Shown piece by piece: positions 5,350 to 7,251 of a DNA stretch of 7,251 bases. The notes beneath the pieces were generated by a model, which saw nothing but the letters and a program-made list of their open reading frames with translations, ran no database searches and was not told the origin of the DNA. Position numbers and translations under genes: made by a program. The stretch's first letter is position 1; each line of letters opens with the position of its first letter. The DNA comes from Solirubrobacterales bacterium (lineage in GTDB: Bacteria; Actinomycetota; Thermoleophilia; Solirubrobacterales; Solirubrobacteraceae), in contig JAFMRN010000079.1 of assembly GCA_017354065.1 (NCBI GenBank), forward strand, positions 1 to 7,251. The letters run 5' to 3'.

Positions 5350-5745
5350 AATAACCGTCAGCTCGATCTCCTCGATCTGGCCCTTCCGGATGTAATAGCC
5401 GCGGACCACGGGCTTGTCGGGATTCTTGACGCCGACAATCACGTAGACGGCCTCCGGGTGCGTCGCGAGGTTCACGTCCGTCTGGGACGGGTACGGGGCG
5501 CTGCGCGTGTGGGAGTGGTAGATGGCCCCGACGTCAAGACCCTTGTCATAGATCTCTCCGTACTCCACGGCGAGCTGCTCCTTCGGGTCCATCACGTACT
5601 TCAGCGGGCTGTGAGCGGAGTTGGTCACGCGGTGCAGGGCCACCGCCTCACCGTCCCTGGCCGACACGTACCCACAGCATTCGTTGGGCGCGTCCTCCAG
5701 GGCATGGGACACCATCTGGTTGTAGATCGTCTTGTTCAGGCGCAT
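5347..5745 (-). CDS. mec: Mec-type JAMM/M67 metallopeptidase (CysO-cysteine peptidase)
   Basis: This 132-residue cytoplasmic zinc peptidase is predicted to release cysteine from the C-terminus of a CysO-type sulfur carrier. The complete JAMM set is visible: E22 (in NECCGY), H77 and H79 (YHSHT), S87 and D90 (YPSQTD), with the canonical H-x-H-x7-S-x2-D spacing. The stretch YHSHTxxxxYPSxTDVxLAT closely matches the Mycobacterium tuberculosis enzyme (Rv1334, Mec) as I recall it, and length is also similar. It starts 30 nt downstream of the cysM stop, so the two form an operon. The M. tuberculosis order is mec-cysO-cysM; here the order is reversed and no carrier gene lies between or after them. A small 6-bp hairpin (5753-5773) sits in the gap. 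Other M67 peptidases cleave different carrier or ubiquitin-like proteins, but the CysM neighbour favours this role. Confidence 0.88.
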   Translation of the reverse strand: MRLNKTIYNQMVSHALEDAPNECCGYVSARDGEAVALHRVTNSAHSPLKYVMDPKEQLAVEYGEIYDKGLDVGAIYHSHTRSAPYPSQTDVNLATHPEAVYVIVGVKNPDKPVVRGYYIRKGQIEEIELTVI

Positions 5746-5775
5746 AGAAGAGCGGGCGATCCTAGCGCGCCCGGG

Positions 5776-6744
5776 CTACCACCAGACGGTGGAGTCCAGG
5801 TTCGCGATCTCATCCACGGGCTTGGTGTAAATGCCCGATGAGAGGTACTTCCAGCCGTCATCGGCAACCAGGAAGACGACGTTGCCCTCATCCATCTCAG
5901 AGGCGATCCGGTGCGCCACGCGCGCTATCGCGCCGGAGGAAACCCCTGCAAAGAGCTGCTCCTCGTCGAGCAGCTTGCGGGTCCAGATGATCGCGTCGCG
6001 GTTGGTCACCATGATCTTGCGGTCCAGCACGGACAGGTCGATGATCGGCGGGATGAAGCCGTCGTCAAGTGAGCGCAGCCCCTGGACGGGCTCACCCTGC
6101 ATCGGCTCGGCCGCGACGATCTTCACGGCGTCCCCCAGCTCCTCCTTCAAGCGGCGGCCGTTGCCCATCAGTGTGCCCCCGGTGCCCAGCCCGGCGACAA
6201 ACGCGTTGACCTGGCCGTCGAGCTCCTCCAGGATCTCCAGCGCGGTGCCGTTGTAGTGAGCGTCCGGGTTGGCCTGGTTGCCGTACTGGTAGGGCATGTA
6301 CAGGTCTGAGTCGGCCTCAGCCAGCTCCAGGGCCATAGCGACGGCGCCGTTCGAGCCCTGGTTTCCCGGGCTGTAGACGATCTCGGCGCCGTACATCTCA
6401 AGCAGCTGGGTGCGCTCGGGGGTGACGTTGTCGGGCATCACCACGCGCAGCTTGTACCCGCGCTTGGACGCGATCGCGGCCAGGGAGATACCGGTGTTTC
6501 CCGAGGTCGGCTCCAGCACCGTCTGGCCCTTGGAGATCGCGCCCTTCTCCTCCGCGTCGAGGATCAGCGAACGTGCCACGCGATCCTTGACCGAGCCGGT
6601 CGGGTTCTGGGACTCGAGCTTGGCCCAGACGCGGACGCCCGGCTTTGGGCTCACGCTCGGCAACTCCACCAGCGGCGTGTTGCCTATCACCTCGACGATG
6701 TCCCGGTAGCGCCGGCGGTGCGGGGTCAGGTTCTGAGCGGCCAT
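5776..6744 (-). CDS. cysM: Cysteine synthase, CysM type (probable O-phosphoserine:CysO-thiocarboxylate sulfhydrylase)
   Basis: This 322-residue PLP enzyme of fold type II makes the cysteine skeleton by replacing the leaving group of an activated serine. K53 in TGSVKDR forms the Schiff base. The substrate-binding loop is EPTSGNTGISLA (78-89), and the PLP-phosphate loop GTGGT is at 187-191. VADDGWKYLSSG (293-304) and the C-terminal aromatic tail (ending VWW) resemble M. tuberculosis CysM (Rv1336). In that enzyme R220 recognises the phosphate of O-phosphoserine and the C-terminal residues enter the active site. The corresponding arginine is R224 here, in EPMQGEPVQGLRSLDDGF (213-230). This and the mec gene behind it favour O-phosphoserine and a protein-bound thiocarboxylate over O-acetylserine and sulfide. 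Specificity is inferred, not shown. The ATG at 6742-6744 follows a TATACT hexamer closely and lacks a Shine-Dalgarno. Confidence 0.92.
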   Translation of the reverse strand: MAAQNLTPHRRRYRDIVEVIGNTPLVELPSVSPKPGVRVWAKLESQNPTGSVKDRVARSLILDAEEKGAISKGQTVLEPTSGNTGISLAAIASKRGYKLRVVMPDNVTPERTQLLEMYGAEIVYSPGNQGSNGAVAMALELAEADSDLYMPYQYGNQANPDAHYNGTALEILEELDGQVNAFVAGLGTGGTLMGNGRRLKEELGDAVKIVAAEPMQGEPVQGLRSLDDGFIPPIIDLSVLDRKIMVTNRDAIIWTRKLLDEEQLFAGVSSGAIARVAHRIASEMDEGNVVFLVADDGWKYLSSGIYTKPVDEIANLDSTVWW

Positions 6745-6753
6745 GCTTCAGAA

Positions 6754-6759
6754 AGTATA
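6754..6759 (-). promoter_or_regulatory. -10 box of the cysM-mec unit
   Basis: Read on the - strand this is TATACT, five of six matches to TATAAT, in a 46-bp GC-rich spacer. It ends 9 nt before the cysM ATG, so transcription would begin at or within a few bases of the start codon. No good -35 is seen at 16-18 bp. It implies that cysM and mec are transcribed separately from the SIMPL gene upstream. Confidence 0.5.
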
Positions 6760-6790
6760 GGGACCCCGCGCCCAGAGGGTGGTTTTGGCG

Positions 6791-7251
6791 TTAGCCGAGC
6801 GGTTCCAGCGTGAAGGTCGCGTCGATTGCGGCCTTCACCTCGAGCTCGCCGGGCTCGATCTCCATCTCGGGAGCACCGCCGGCCGCAGCGCGCGCGACCA
6901 TCTCGGCCTGTCCGCGGCGGAACCGCGGATCGGCGGGCTCTGCCAGGTACAGGAGCGCACCCAGCTGCGCGTCGACGCCGCTGGCATAGGCCGCGGCTTT
7001 GTCGCGTGCGTCCGCAGCGGCCGCGCGTGCGGCCTCGCGCCGAACCGGGTTGCTCGCAGAGATCCGCCACTCTGGGCCGTTGACGCTGGCACCGACCGCA
7101 TCACTGGCGCTGGAGACGAGCCGCCCGATCAGGCTCGCGTCGACCAGCCGCAGCGCCACGCTCGTGGTGGCGCGGTGCCCGAGCGAATGACGGCCGTCAT
7201 GGTCGTAGTCAAACTCCTCCTGGACCGTGACGCCGACCGTCGAGCGGTCGG
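6791..7251 (-). CDS. SIMPL (DUF541) domain protein, C-terminal part (partial at window edge)
   Basis: The last 152 residues are visible; the frame stays open to the window edge and the start lies outside. The visible part matches the second half of a SIMPL domain. A beta-rich stretch ends in GHRATTSVALRLVDASLIG (about 24-42). The helix REAARAAAADARDKAAAYAS (71-90), in the typical form A-x-x-DA-x-x-KA-x-x-A, is followed by LGALLYLAEP (96-105) and a final strand region EPGELEVKAAIDATFTLEP (132-150). SIMPL proteins often have a signal peptide and sit in the cell envelope; the N-terminus needed to see this is not in the window. Their molecular role is poorly defined. It shares orientation with cysM-mec but is separated by 46 bp with a promoter-like hexamer, so a functional link is not supported. 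A GTG at 7157-7159 is not a likely start because the domain continues upstream of it. Confidence 0.82.
   Translation of the reverse strand, partial: DRSTVGVTVQEEFDYDHDGRHSLGHRATTSVALRLVDASLIGRLVSSASDAVGASVNGPEWRISASNPVRREAARAAAADARDKAAAYASGVDAQLGALLYLAEPADPRFRRGQAEMVARAAAGGAPEMEIEPGELEVKAAIDATFTLEPLG

Noticed and set aside
5753..5773. Small hairpin (CGGGCG / CGCCCG, 9-nt loop) between cysM and mec
   Set aside because: Six base pairs in 70% GC DNA is expected by chance. It could modulate expression between the two genes, but nothing supports a separate element.
5329..5841. 170-codon open frame on the + strand over the mec gene
   Set aside because: It is antisense to a gene with a complete JAMM motif, lacks family features, and begins inside the terminator.
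1..7251. CRISPR array, tRNA/rRNA, transposon ends, attachment sites
   Set aside because: No evenly spaced direct repeats, no tRNA-like cloverleaf, no transposase or integrase frame and no flanking terminal repeats were found on reading both strands by eye.

Overview
The window is GC-rich, roughly 70% over most of its length, with densely packed genes, GC-rich hairpins lacking T-tracts, and several start codons that sit directly behind a -10-like hexamer. This points to an actinobacterium. A Thermoleophilia/Solirubrobacterales-type soil lineage is my guess from the gene families, not something the sequence proves. I see no phage, transposon, CRISPR array, tRNA or rRNA. It reads as ordinary chromosome with several small transcription units.

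Left part (1-2473): the window opens in the last codons of a hydantoinase B-type subunit on the + strand. This tail overlaps, tail to tail, the 3' end of a 14-helix DHA2-type MFS exporter on the - strand. The exporter is divergent from a MmyB/MltR-type XRE regulator across about 100 bp, the usual layout of a regulator controlling an adjacent efflux pump. A perfect 12-bp hairpin follows the regulator stop.

Middle (2489-5349): four + strand genes follow. They are a beta-hydroxyacid dehydrogenase (3-hydroxyisobutyrate dehydrogenase family), a DUF1802 protein, a protein that looks like a peptidase-MA fold without the zinc-binding HExxH, and a short TfoX N-terminal-domain protein whose ATG overlaps the preceding stop. 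The last third of the dehydrogenase and the leader of the DUF1802 gene form a distinct low-GC valley (about 45-60%). The TfoX gene ends in a nearly symmetrical hairpin shared with the convergent gene beyond it.

Right part (5347-7251), - strand: a CysM-type cysteine synthase followed by a Mec-type JAMM peptidase. These are two of the three components of the CysO-dependent cysteine pathway known from Mycobacterium tuberculosis (mec-cysO-cysM). In that route CysM joins O-phosphoserine with the thiocarboxylate of the carrier protein CysO, and Mec cuts cysteine off the carrier. Here the order is reversed and the carrier gene is absent, so CysO must be encoded elsewhere or replaced. The C-terminal part of a SIMPL (DUF541) protein lies upstream and runs off the window edge.

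I found no convincing new system. The most interesting points are the carrier-less cysM-mec pair, the reciprocal 3' overlap of the hydantoinase and exporter genes, the HExxH-less peptidase-like protein, and the shared terminator that contains a stop codon from each side.
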